A DNA stretch of 64,000 bases from contig CM063113.1 of NCBI GenBank assembly GCA_031841125.1, positions 42,438,197 through 42,502,196 on the forward strand, in the 5' to 3' direction. The notes under the pieces were generated by a model that worked only from the letters and a program-made list of their open reading frames with translations, made no database searches and was not told the origin of the DNA. Positions 10,346 through 21,332 of the stretch are shown in pieces (within the stretch, counting starts at the first letter, position 1; each line of letters starts with the position of its first letter). This stretch comes from Acanthococcus lagerstroemiae. Its lineage: Eukaryota; Arthropoda; Insecta; Hemiptera; Eriococcidae. Made by a program: the position numbers and the translations under genes.

Positions 10346-12858
10346 TCACTCGATATCCACATCATCTTCGTCAGCTTCCTGCTGCCTTTCCGCTGTCAGC
10401 TGCTGCGACTGTAAGGCCAGTTGGTTCATCAACTCGTGGTCGTAGGTCGAATGTAGCATCAAATTGAGCACACCGGTACGTGCCAACAGAAAACTGCGGA
10501 TCTGGTGCTCCTGCTCGACTAACTCGTCTAACTTCAGCCACTGAAAACACAATTCACCTCATTAGACATTAGTGAAAAAGCTATTAATAAGCGTAGAAGT
10601 CAACAGCTTCATGATCATCAGTACCCCCGAAAAGACAAATGTGACAACTTTACCTGTCGAACGCGCTCCATGTCGATTTCAGCTCGACGCAGCTTCATCC
10701 AGCAATAATGGCGTATGCAAGTTTTCTGAGACACACGACAGTACTCGCCAGTGGGAACGAAAACATTCGTAACGAGCGGAAATCCGCAGACCTGTTCGAT
10801 ATTGTAATTAATCAACTTGTTTAGCAGCCAATACATGCACACTAACAAAGTCGCGCGTAAGAAGAAACTTTACCTCGTTATCGGATATTTTCGGCTCTTT
10901 GTAGTGTTCGGGACACAAAACTCGTAATCGCTTGCAGTAAGTCTGGTTCGCTGAGTTGTAGAAATCGCAAAACATATTATTGCCTTCGATTCTAGTTTTT
11001 TGCACCGAGCAAAACGACGACTGGCTTTCGTACTGAAACAAACATTAGCACCGTTCAACCACCGACTCTGATCTCGGGGTAACCGAGCTAGGAGACTAAT
11101 CAAAGTACCTTATTGAAACATTTTTCCATGTGTTTAATCGCCGTGCGAGTGTGAATTTGATGACCACAGGTGATGCAATACATGTCAACTTCGGTATCTT
11201 CTTCTTGTTCGTCGTCGCTGTCGTTCATCACAGTCAGTGTTTTAATGTGTTCTTCGATGGCGTCCAATTCCTAAAAGGTGAATACAATAACGCATTATGT
11301 AAAGACGAAAGTAAAAATAAAAATAACACCAATCAATAATTTAACAACCTTGTGTCGTTTATCCAGCGCTTTCAATATATCCCGAACCTCCAGCTGCTTC
11401 TGACGTATTTCCTTCAAATCTCGTTTATTCTTCAACTCGGCATAGCATAGACTGAGGTTTCGTTCTTGTATTCTAGCCGGTAAGATCTATTCGAAATGAA
11501 TTTCACATTAATGAACCACGAAAATGAGAAGGCTCGGTACGTGAAATAATTTTCAACATTGTTAGTAAAGTCTCCAATCGGTGATTTGGATTCGTTTATA
11601 AAAATCCTAACATACATGATAGATTCGTGCATACGCTAGTTTCAACCCGCATTCTTCCGAACAGTATTTGGAGTTTGGTCTTGCTTCTTTGATGCATTCC
11701 GGGCCGTAACACTGACGAGGGACACTGTTATCGAAAACTCTTTTTGATGTATCGAGCTCGGATATCGAATCTCTTCTTTTTCGACGACCCGATTTCGACG
11801 ACTGAAAATTACATCAACGGTAAATCAATGGCATCTCATTACTTGACAATGTTCTTGAAATAATCGCAACAAGCGCGGACAGAAATGAAACGCAGATACG
11901 TACACTAACACACTGCCTGTACAAACATTTTTCTACAGCGCCGTAATCTCGAGACCGTTTGGCTTTTCTACAATAGGAACACCGTCCGCAATCTTCATAA
12001 CGCAAACAATTCTCACACTGACCGCATGGAGGTTTACTACGTTTCTTGTGAGATGATTTCTTATCAACAGCTGCATAACAATATTCATTATAATATTAAG
12101 ATATAACACTCGAGCAAATTCGCAATGAATACTGACATTACCGTCTGCATCTCGGTGCTTTCGCCGCCCTCTGTGCTTTACATTTTCATCAATTTCCTTT
12201 CCTTTCGGTTCTCTCGGTTCTCGTTTACGAGGAGGAGACTCAGGAACGGCTCGTCCACTACCAGGCCGAAATCTGGTTCTCAACGACGGATCTTCAGCTC
12301 GACATCTCTAAAACATTCGTAACTCGGGTAAGTTAATTACAAGGAGGTGTATCATATCAATTCGAAAAGTTCAACTTACATCGCAGAAATACTGTTTGAT
12401 ATACTTGGCTTCTCGTTGACTAATCCTAATACAATCACCATGATACCAATCTTCGCATGCATCGCATGCTCTATGAAACAGATATTTGTCAGGCAATTAG
12501 ATCCACACAAATCCTTATTGGACTACGTTTATATGATTCGAACAGTACAAATGACTCTTGTATTTGAAAAATGGTCAATGCCGAAAACTTACATCATAAA
12601 CCTTGATGAGTCGGAAGACCGACAAATACAGTATTCTTGGCCCTCTTGTTTCAATAGTGTAGCGATTTTTGACTTCCTTTCCGGCAGCATGAACTGCTTC
12701 GCTATCTCTTCTTTCTATAATAGTGAAGGGATATAAGAAACATCGCAATTAGAGCAGAGCATACTCTTTTGGTCAACACTTATACTAAGCAGAAAATAAG
12801 AGTTTATGAAAGCAAGATGGGTGAATTTACTCACCGAAAGACGGCTGCTTTGACTCAT
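10346..12858 (-). CDS. CXXC1: CXXC-type zinc finger protein 1 (CFP1), SET1/COMPASS subunit
   Basis: This subunit targets the SET1 H3K4 methyltransferase complex to CpG-rich promoters and reads H3K4me3. Eleven exons fit GT-AG signals and one phase (minus order): 12835-12858, 12593-12714, 12380-12470, 12142-12307, 11910-12070, 11616-11801, 11349-11486, 11109-11270, 10874-11032, 10654-10791, 10346-10540, giving 513 aa. Residues 36-85 form a PHD finger (YCICRSSD ... DWYHGDCIR ... YFCD). Residues 150-188 form the CXXC finger with all eight cysteines. A basic linker, a coiled coil (QERNLSLCYAELK region) and the C-terminal SET1-interaction domain (YCITCGH, RHYCWMKLRRAEIDMERV, LDELVEQE) follow. The canonical KFGG loop of the CXXC finger is absent and reads KRSRDYG. 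The gene is head to head with HGH1, 3 kb apart. Family is certain; small exon-edge errors are possible. Confidence 0.95.
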
Positions 12859-13189
12859 CTTGAGAAGTAAGAAGTACGCGCTATTCCGCAAAAATCCACG
12901 AAGTATTCTATTTTGCTAATTAAAGAATGGCTAAATATAATAGGTTAACTGCACCATTTTATTTCCATTCCAAGCTAACAATCTAGAAACTCTTTATCTG
13001 CAAGCTTATTGACAAGTGACAACTTCAGAAGTTTGAAGCTTTGAACATAACAACTTTGGACTCCAAGATAACAGAGTGGATGTGTGCGTGACATGAGATA
13101 AGAACGTATCGACTGCTCTGGTATCGACCAACCACAGACCACAGAGCACAGATACCACCATTTTGTTGTGTATGATCATAATAAAAAAT

Positions 13190-13266
13190 GAAGAGTTATC
13201 TGTCAAAAGAGCGTCCGTTCCATAAGAAATACATTGAACGGACGCCCTTTTGACAGATAACTCTTC
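13190..13266. repeat. 77-bp near-perfect hairpin (family H1, copy 1)
   Basis: The 31-bp arms 13190-13220 and 13236-13266 differ at one position; the loop is 15 bp. The outer arm (GAAGAGTTATCTGTCAAAAG) is shared with the hairpin at 19108-19191, while the inner arm (GCGTCCGTTC) is not. It lies upstream of CXXC1. Confidence 0.85.
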
Positions 13267-13813
13267 AAATTGATTTTCAATTTGTACTTGTGAAAAGTGA
13301 AAACTGAAACTGGAAAGGAAAGTTGAAGAATTGGGATTTAAAAGCAAAGTGGCTGACATCTGGTGGATTTTTATCGAACCAGAAAAGCCCATGTATTTTA
13401 AATGGGAAATAGGGAAAATTTTCATTTTCAAACTTGAATTTCTCCGTCATACTTTTTTTTTTTCTGAAAAATGTATGTCCTACATTTTGTTGAAATAATT
13501 ATAAATAATAAAAAAAAAGACAAATCGATTTCAAATAAAAAATTCTGAGAAAATTAGAACTCCTTGAAAAATTGCGTTTTACATGGGTTGCCCCATAAGA
13601 GAACGATTTGATCACCCTTATATTGCTGGTGCGGGGTGATTTTCAGCCCGCTCTATATTTCCTTTTAAATCCCAATATCATCGGCTGAGATTTCGACATG
13701 ACAGATGAATATTGAATAATTCGAACTTTACATTATTCGTGACCGTCTCAATCACAATCAATTTATCGTGACGGTCAGTCACATGGTCATAAATACGTGA
13801 CAGTCATAAAAAT

Positions 13814-14147
13814 CAGGGATGGCAAACGGAACGAAACGAAATAACGAAATAACGATTGATTTTTGTCTAAAATATTGAAACGAAATAACGAAACGAGAAA
13901 AAAAAACTGTTTTGTTTGCCATCCCTAGTTTTCTGATTTGTGATTTTTAGGATCGGCTACTAGTAGCCGAGCCTATTGCAACCACTTTCTAGGGTCGGGT
14001 ACTAGTAGCCGAGCCTACTGTAATCGAAATTTCATTTCTTTTCCCGGGTGAGTTGAGTCAGGGTGAGTTCAGTAACTAGCAGGGATGGCAAACAAATGAA
14101 ACAAAATAACGAAACGAAAAAAAAAACTGTTTCGTTTGCCATCCCTG
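13814..14147. mobile_element. hAT-type MITE (dimeric hairpin), copy A
   Basis: 334 bp, starting CAGGGATGGCAAACG and ending GTTTGCCATCCCTG. It is built from two hairpins, each with these ends, around a linker that contains the 18-bp palindrome TCGGCTACTAGTAGCCGA. The flanks ATAAAAAT and ATAAAACC fit an aged 8-bp duplication (6 of 8). Other copies lie at 15233-15539 and 35755-36148. No coding capacity. Confidence 0.85.
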
Positions 14148-14215
14148 ATAAAACCCGCTCAGCTTCCGGATTCCAATTCTCTTCCTGTCCCTGAGGCCAA
14201 CTCTGATTTATCATC

Positions 14216-14716
14216 CAGGGATGAGAAGCTTATTGAAAAAACTTCTCTTCCGGCTTCTGGTTTCCATAATTTTAAAAAGCTTCCAGCTTCTGACTTCTTT
14301 CAATTTTGTAATTTAAAAACTTCCGGCTTCTGGCTTCTGTTATTTCCAAAAACTTCCAGCTTCCGACTTCTAGCTCCCGAAATTTCACTTTATTTCACCT
14401 CTAGCATCTTTTAAGCCCCCCTCCCCCCCTCTTCCAAAATAATAAGAAGCACAAAACAAGTTTAAATGAAATAATCTATTTAGACTTTGAAGCAACGAGT
14501 TTAAGAGCTCTTTTCTCATAAACAATGACTGACAAGTTAGGCCAAATGCTGACTCTGAGTTGGAACTTGGAAGTCAGAAAGAAGCCGATAAACAAAAGAC
14601 TTCTCTTCCAGCGTCTGGCTTCCGACTGGAATTGGCTTCCGGCTTCTCGATTTGAGTCAGGATACATAAAAACTTCCGGCTTCCGGCTTCTGTTTCCAGC
14701 TTCTTTCACATCCCTG
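14216..14716. mobile_element. Non-autonomous hAT-like element with perfect 8-bp target duplication
   Basis: 501 bp running from CAGGGATGAGAAGC to CACATCCCTG. It is flanked by an exact 8-bp direct repeat, TTATCATC, at 14208-14215 and 14717-14724, which is the hAT hallmark length. The interior is full of short CTTCCGGCTTCTGG-like repeats on one strand, concentrated towards both ends, and has no credible coding frame. Confidence 0.9.
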
Positions 14717-14809
14717 TTATCATCGTGATCAGTCACAAAATTAATCGTGACGGTCAGTCACGTATGGTCACAAATACGTGACGGTCACAATGGGCAGGCC
14801 AACCGGGCC

Positions 14810-14976
14810 TAAAGCACCTATAAAAAGGGAGTATACGCATACGCCATATTGTTTGCAAAAGCGCCCGTCGATGCCGAATTGACTGCACTACGCAACGCAT
14901 GGTCGGATTGGGCATCAACGGACACTTTTGCAAATAATATGGCGTATGCGCATACTTGGTTTTTATAGGTGCTCTA
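14810..14976. mobile_element. MITE (family TARAGCAC), copy 1, perfect 8-bp target duplication
   Basis: 167 bp with inverted ends TAAAGCACCTATAAAA and TTTTATAGGTGCTCTA, arms about 55 bp long, flanked by ACCGGGCC at 14802-14809 and 14977-14984. The centre (around GATGCCGAATTGACT and GTCGGATTGGGCATC) is shared with the copy at 35296-35460, although the arms have diverged. Confidence 0.9.
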
Positions 14977-15058
14977 ACCGGGCCAACTCTGCAAATCAAG
15001 TGTTCTCAAAAAGCGGATTTATGATTTTGTGGGTTAGTTCCAAGGGTTAGTTCCCTTT

Positions 15059-15232
15059 TGTTAAACAGCGTCCATATGGCATTGCGTTTACTGATAAGCG
15101 TTTCGAGTACACATTTTTCAATTGGGGCCCAATTTTGGAAGATTCTACTATTTTTTACGCTCTTTCTAACGATACTAATAACTCATTTTGTTTACAAATG
15201 TTATGTCCAGTTGTCCACCTTTCACATCTATG
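15059..15232. repeat. Dispersed repeat shared with 43535-43655
   Basis: The segment with GCGTTTACTGATAAGCGTTT, ACACATTTTT and TAACGATACTAAT is recognisable again at 43535-43655 in the same orientation. Ends and class are unknown. Confidence 0.6.
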
Positions 15233-15539
15233 CAGGGATGGCAAACGAAACAAAACGAAATAACGATTGATTTTTGTCTAAAATATTGAAACGAAATAAC
15301 GAAACCAAAATAAAAAAGCGTTTTGTTTGCCATCCCTAGTTTTCTGATTTGTGAGTTTTAAGATCGGCTACTAGTAGCCGAGCCTATTGCAACCATTCAG
15401 GTCGTACTAGTATGAGCTACTGTAATCGAAATTTATTTCTTTCCGGGTGATTCATAAATAGCAGGATGGCAAACAAACGAAACGAATACGATTTTTTTCG
15501 TCAAAATATTGAACGAAAAAAACGTTCGTTTTCCACCTG
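15233..15539. mobile_element. hAT-type MITE (dimeric hairpin), decayed copy C
   Basis: The first half matches copies A and B well (CAGGGATGGCAAACG, the GGCTACTAGTAGCC palindrome). From about 15395 the sequence shows many small deletions relative to them, and the right end is damaged (TTTTCCACCTG). No clear target duplication remains. Confidence 0.7.
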
Positions 15540-15889
15540 CACAGTGTTGCCACCATGACATTTGTTTGGTTCCCTTTGTGAACAGTCAATTATTACTAGG
15601 CATAATTTTAGGTCGCTAACCCCATTGCGATCGCTTTTTTTTAAATTATAAAATTCTTCAAGTTGTTTAGTACTCAGACGTTATCAAGTGGTAATATGGA
15701 TGGCGATTCTGTCGTAGTTCGTAGGATGTTTATTATTGATGAATATAGAGAGCGTTAATGTTTTGCAGAATTCAGATGATAAGAATTGCAGCATCTGCAT
15801 TGCTGCTTGTTATCAAGTTGTTTTCAATTACGTCGGACTTCTGGTGTTCTGGTTGATCGTAGTCAAAATCGTAGTAGTAGATTATCTAA

Positions 15890-17509
15890 ATGGGTGACAT
15901 CAAAGCGAACGACATCAAGATTTTTTCGGAAATTCTGAAACGATCCCAAGTGACGGATGCTAAACTACAGGCGCTTGAATTCCTTCTCGGTAAGGTAGCT
16001 TATATTTCCATTGCTCAGCCTCGAGCTGCTCTCTTGGTTCACTACCTTTTAAAGCTGTCTTTTTACGTCAGGATTAACGGGCTCTACTGAAGGCCTGGAT
16101 ACGCTGTACAAAAATGGTACCATTATTTTCGCCACTCTCTTAGAACTCACGCTGCACTCTGTACCTGAAATTGCGGAGAAAGCCAGCGCTATTTTGATAA
16201 ATGTGTCTGCAGAAGAACACGGCACTCATCTGCTCATGTCCGTGAGATTACCCGATTCGGTTTCTCCACGCAATGTGAGTTGAACTCTTGATTTACTCTG
16301 GCGTATATAGTTTGGAAACGATACAATTACATGACTGGCAATTTTTCTTGTTTAGAATGTTTCCAAGAGCAGTGCTCATGGTAGCATTGTTTGTATGCTT
16401 CTAGAGCACATATTCAACTCGAATTCACTAGTTACCAATGAAGCATGCATGATAGCGGCTAATCTATCCAGAAAGGAAGACCTAGCTCGGCGGATTTACG
16501 AGACGTGCGAGGACGCCGGTGATGTAGTCCAGAATTTGACTGAGTTGTCTCTTAAAACTGATGAAAAATACAATTATGTGGTATCATTGCTGTCGAATTT
16601 AAGCCAGTTGGAAGAAATTCGGAAGTACGTTTCACTTGGCGAATTTATTTACACTACGCAGATTCCATCTACTTCCTTCACTGACTCTACTTTTGTTTTC
16701 AGAATACTGTTAGAATCTAGTGAAGGTACTTTTCAAAAATTACTTCCCCTAATCGAATACAAGAATTCAGCAATTAGACGAAATGGTGTAGTGGGCATCA
16801 TCCGCAATCTATGCCTTTCAGTAGGTGAGAGCTGGAAACAGTTTCGTATTAGTGTTAGATTTAACATTCTGATGTTGAATTTGTGTCATCTTGGTTTACA
16901 GAAAATCATGAAAAACTATTGAACCCGGAAATTGATGTACTGCCTAGACTGTTGCTGCCATTAGCTGGCCCGGAAGAATTTGATGACGAAGATAATGAAA
17001 AATTGCCTCTGGATTTACAGTACCTCCCCAGTGACAAAACGAGAGAGTCAGATCCTTCTTTACGAAATATGTTATTAGAGATTTTGATGCAGGTGATTAT
17101 TGGATCTAATCGAGTATATAGTTCCATTAACTAACGATTTATGAAGGGAGCATAACATATGGTCGGTTTCTAGTTATCAGCTACACGATTTGGTCGTGAT
17201 GTCATGAGGAAATATAATGTATATGTAATCCTCCGAGAACTGCACAAGTGGGAGACAGATGCTCGTTGTACCGCTACATGCGAAGATTTTGTTAATATTC
17301 TGATTAGGTAAATCCACATATAGTCTGAATTTTGTGATTTATATTAGTGAAAATGTTTCTTCCATTATCCCATTTAAAATTGGGACGATTGATCTGTAAA
17401 TTTCTCACATTCTTTCAATTTTAGGACTGAAGAAGAAATTGGCGCAGATAATTTACAAGCAATCGATATTCCGGCTGATTTGATTCAGAAGTTCAATAAA
17501 ATGGAATGA
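15890..17509 (+). CDS. HGH1: Protein HGH1 homologue (eEF2-specific co-chaperone)
   Basis: HGH1 helps the TRiC/CCT chaperonin fold eukaryotic elongation factor 2 in the cytosol. Seven exons join in one phase: 15890-15989, 16072-16274, 16356-16624, 16703-16824, 16902-17092, 17174-17307 and 17425-17509, giving 367 aa, close to the usual length. The protein is an all-helical armadillo-like fold, corresponding to the DUF383/DUF384 halves. Family landmarks are EACMIAANLSR, YNYVVSLLSNLSQ, RRNGVVGIIRNLC, LLEILMQLSATRFGR and VILRELHKWE near the C terminus. In the sixth exon the acceptor after TTCTAG (17173) is required; the nearer CAG would create an early stop. A polyadenylation signal (AATAAA) lies near 17721. 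The gene is tail to tail with the first OBP gene. Confidence 0.93.
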
Positions 17510-17773
17510 AATATTAATGTTGTCCGATTATTTGGTCCTGGTTTGCTCATGTGAACTGCGTGTTTTGGTTAGTTTTTGATCACTTATATCGGATAAATGA
17601 CAATTACACAAATCTCGTATATTGTAATTTCAAAGTTTACATACGCAATCACTAAATTTGACGATTAGAAGTTCTGTGGCTTCAACACTCTTTATTTTAT
17701 ACCCTGAACTGGTGTTTTTAAATAAACATTCAAGTTTTAGGAACAAGACTGAGAATTGTGATTATGGCTGATG

Positions 17774-20276
17774 TCATTCTATCTCTACGTCTTGAAAACA
17801 AAGCACGAGCTGATATATTTTTTCGCATGCGTCGGTCGTCTTCTTAACTGCATCTAGAAAATTTGCTTGGTCTGTTAAAACCATTTCATCGCAATATAAT
17901 TGAAAAGGCGTTTGAAGTTGACTCTGATTTTATTTACTTACCTGATTGTTCGCATTTGTCGATGTATGCTAAGATTAACTTCTTGAGTTCGGGTGATATC
18001 TTGAGGTCTTGTTTTAATGGTTCCGGAATCTCATTCAATAACTTGGCTACGTTTTCGAATAACTCGTTCTTTCTGACGTTACCTTTGGTATCGACCTGTT
18101 GATGAAAACAATGCGAGTAAATTTTTATTCGCGAGGGAAATGAAATGCGGCCTAGTTCTGTGGTCAGAAATGGTGTATCGGTTAGATTGTTGGTTTGATT
18201 TTTTAAATCGAAAACGTAAATATGTCCATCACTTATGACAACGTGCAGTGCTTAATGAGTGGTATTGAACCCTGAGGTCAAGATACTTATGAGAAAGTCA
18301 GTATGTTTGTTGATAGATTGTTGATACCTTTGTCAGTGCTGTTTGATTTCTAGTAAGTCACCGGACCCAAAAAAGTTGGAAGACCCTGATTCCAAGGTAT
18401 ACAGCAATCGCTCTCCCTGATTTTCAGGTCTTGATTATTGAGCATTACAATTGTAATGCACAAAGTAAACATAAGGGGCAATGTAAATATGTTGGGGCTA
18501 GAACCAAGCCGGTTAAATGTAAGTAGATTTTATTCAGGCTACAACTTGTTGCTGAATAGGGGCGAATAAATATGCAGTGGGTCAAACATATTCAGGATGG
18601 AAACCTACCAATCCATAGAACATTTTCCCTGCTAGCCAGTCTGCAACCATCAGTGTATGTATTTCATAGATCTACAATACCTCAGTTCAGTTGCATTCCA
18701 CTTTCTAATGCTCCATAAACAGGTTATCGACAAGAACCAAACGGCTTTTCCGTTTAATTTTCATCGTAGCTGATTGTAATTTTGTTGCGAATCGAATGAA
18801 TAGTCTTTGCTTTGTTTAATACGAGCATTGTTCGTGATTATCTACGTACCAAATTCATTTTCTGCAAACAGCAGTGGTCGAAACACTGAAACAGAATATG
18901 ATACCCTATTAATAGTTTTCCAGTGATCGAATATAACTGCATAATTAATTAGTTATACTTGGAGGTTGCAATTCTGAAAGGTGGGGTGCAATTAATTTTA
19001 AATTTTGTATTGAAAACGGAGTAAGATTCGTCGGTTAGTATCATCTAAAAAGAAAAAGAAACTAGGTTTCATTCCAACAGGAACTTTTTGTTTCTTTCGA
19101 AATGACATATGAGGAGTTATCTGTCAAAAGGGCCCCAGACGAATAGGATTCCTATTCGTCAGGGGCCCTTTTGACAGATAACTCCTCATATATTCTTATA
19201 CTGTTGTTTATGGTTCTAGAAGGAAAAGCGTAGTTAATGTCAAATTTTTGTCTTTTGAGTATAATGTATGTTGTGTATCATGTAAAGGAAAACGTAGTTT
19301 GATTTCTTGATGAATCAAGCCATAATACCCTCCTTCATTTTTCTTTAATAATACAACGATAGTTGAAAATGTGAAATTTCGAGGATCTCTAGATTCTATA
19401 ATCGTTGATCACGGCGGATCAAAGGCGGGTGAAATGTTAAATCTTGGAGGTGAGCGTATTCCAGATTATTTATATAGTAATTTTACGGAAGTGAACCTAC
19501 TTAAAACTTGCATTTCTAAATAGAGACAATTTGAGGCAAAATGAAATTCTCGCAGAAGGTTTTCTTAAGCCGCCCGGACTCAGTGCCTCTGATTCTAAAT
19601 GCCGGCAACATTCATTGCCTTGAATTTGTTCCTCAATATTGACAGCCGAGTTCAACGTTTTGATGAAGTACTAAGCGCATTAGATTTTAAATACTGATTC
19701 ATTTTCGACATTGACCTCCGTTATCATGGTTAATCTTCGTTTGTTTGTTTCTAAAACAATAACACCAGACAGGCACTTAACGTACCTTTCCATTTTTAAC
19801 CGTTTTCATCGTCTCCAACATTTGATCGATATCCTGAATGTGAATAAAATCTGCGGAAAACATTTTCGAAGCGTTATTAACAATCCGTTTTGATGAGAAT
19901 CGCTATTTGGAGGGATGAGTGGATGAAGTTGAGTCCTTTCATTTGAGACTAGAAACTATGCTAACCAAGATCATGTTGGATGTTGGTGAACATAGCCTAT
20001 CATCGCAAAAAATCGACCTAATATTTTCACGCACTCAGCCCTCCATTTTTTCTTTTATCTATTCAGTTAAAGAAGTTACCCAGTTATGTTGAACCCTGCT
20101 TAATCATTTAGTTTGCTTCGACAGATACAATTATTATACTAACCATGCGGAACTGGAAAAGTAGTGTTACATTCTTTAACGATGGGATCGAAGAATTGCA
20201 AATCACAGCTGATCTCATGCAAAGTCGCAAACATCGCGAAAATACTTGAAAAAAAGACGATGAACTTCGTGTCCAT
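17774..20276 (-). CDS. Odorant-binding protein (PBP/GOBP family), OBP-1
   Basis: Secreted carrier of small hydrophobic ligands, typically in sensillar lymph. Five exons join in phase (minus order): 20144-20276, 19786-19850, 18850-18885, 17942-18095, 17774-17871, giving 161 aa. The start is followed by a hydrophobic signal peptide (MDTKFIVFFSSIFAMF). Cysteine pattern: C1 in VKECN, C2-X3-C3 in CFDHC on a 36-nt exon, C4 in YIDKCEQ, and C5-X8-C6 in ACEKIYQLVLC. C1-C2 spacing is 30. C3-C4 (about 54) and C4-C5 (18) are longer than in most classical OBPs. Extra cysteines occur next to C3 and at the mature N terminus. The second exon's acceptor (GCAG at 19851) is chosen by phase. Intron phases and the 36-nt exon match OBP-2, so the two are probably paralogues. 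Confidence 0.85.
19108..19191. repeat. 84-bp hairpin (family H1, copy 2) in an OBP-1 intron
   Basis: The arms 19108-19148 and 19151-19191 are complementary apart from one position and nearly without a loop. The outer part (GAGGAGTTATCTGTCAAAAG) equals the hairpin at 13190-13266; the inner arm (GGCCCCAGACGAATAGG) is unrelated to that copy but still self-complementary. Confidence 0.85.
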
Positions 20277-21297
20277 ATTGGCGATTAAAAATCACGTCTG
20301 TCGAATCCTGTCCTGTACGACTTGCATCCGTTAATGGTACATTGCCCGACACATCATATCAATTGGTATAATAAAATCTGGTTTATTAAGCTTTATTAGA
20401 AGCATAGCAAACACAATGAGAAAAATACCGTGCTTACTTTTCGTAACACAATTTCGTATAAAAAAGAAAAAACGCAAGAGTTATACATAGTTGTATTAGT
20501 AATGAGAATAACTGTCGGGACATGTAATATTTGGTCACTTCGCGCGTGCCTGCTTCTTATATATTATATTGAAAAATTGGGCTGTGTTAGTCAATTTGGT
20601 TTGCTTGGTATACATTCGACCCTCTAGTAAATTGGGTACATGGAACGTTGAGGATTTCCTTTCGTGTAGGACGTACAAGCTCGCTATCTATTTCATTTAT
20701 TCAACAATCAAAACGAAAAAACGAATTCGCTGTCGTTATGGTTCCTTTACATTCGCGGTTTGCTAAACAATTATCTTGGAACGGAAATTGTGTAAACCTG
20801 CAAATAACGTACCGTTTACAGTTTCCTTTTTATCAGGATTGCTCTCTCTCTCTCTCTCTCTCTCATGTTCCTCTTTCCATACACTAAACAAATTAATCTT
20901 AATCGTGAAAGACTGCTGACCTTCCGCTTTGGACATATTTCTCTTATATCTTGCTGTTTCTTCTGACATTTAATCATGAGTTCTGTTAAGCTCACATCAG
21001 CTCAAGCTCAAACTCGAATACATCCCTTAGGTGTTCGGTATTGGTTTGATTTCAGTATGGATGCTGTAAGTTTGTAGATATACTGTCGAGAATACCTGCA
21101 GAAGATGAAAAATGACAATTGGAAAGTGTATTTTAAATCGTTACTATGTAATTGGCAAAAAATTTCGGGAAGAACGTCTGTTTAAACAAAGAATACCTTT
21201 GTAGCTGTAAATGTCAAATTAATTTAACAAAGGTGAGTGACAGAAATCAGCCCATTCTTAGATTGTTGTAAAAACTTCCATTACTATCATATCATTT

Positions 21298-21332
<35 letters not shown>

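Noticed and set aside
11933..12736. Frames of 116-129 codons on both strands within the CXXC1 region
   Set aside because: They run across splice sites of the CXXC1 exons or lie antisense to them; the spliced CXXC1 model explains the coding signal.
13006..13431. 141-codon minus-strand frame upstream of CXXC1
   Set aside because: It crosses the hairpin at 13190-13266, has no recognisable domain or splice context, and shows no coding bias.
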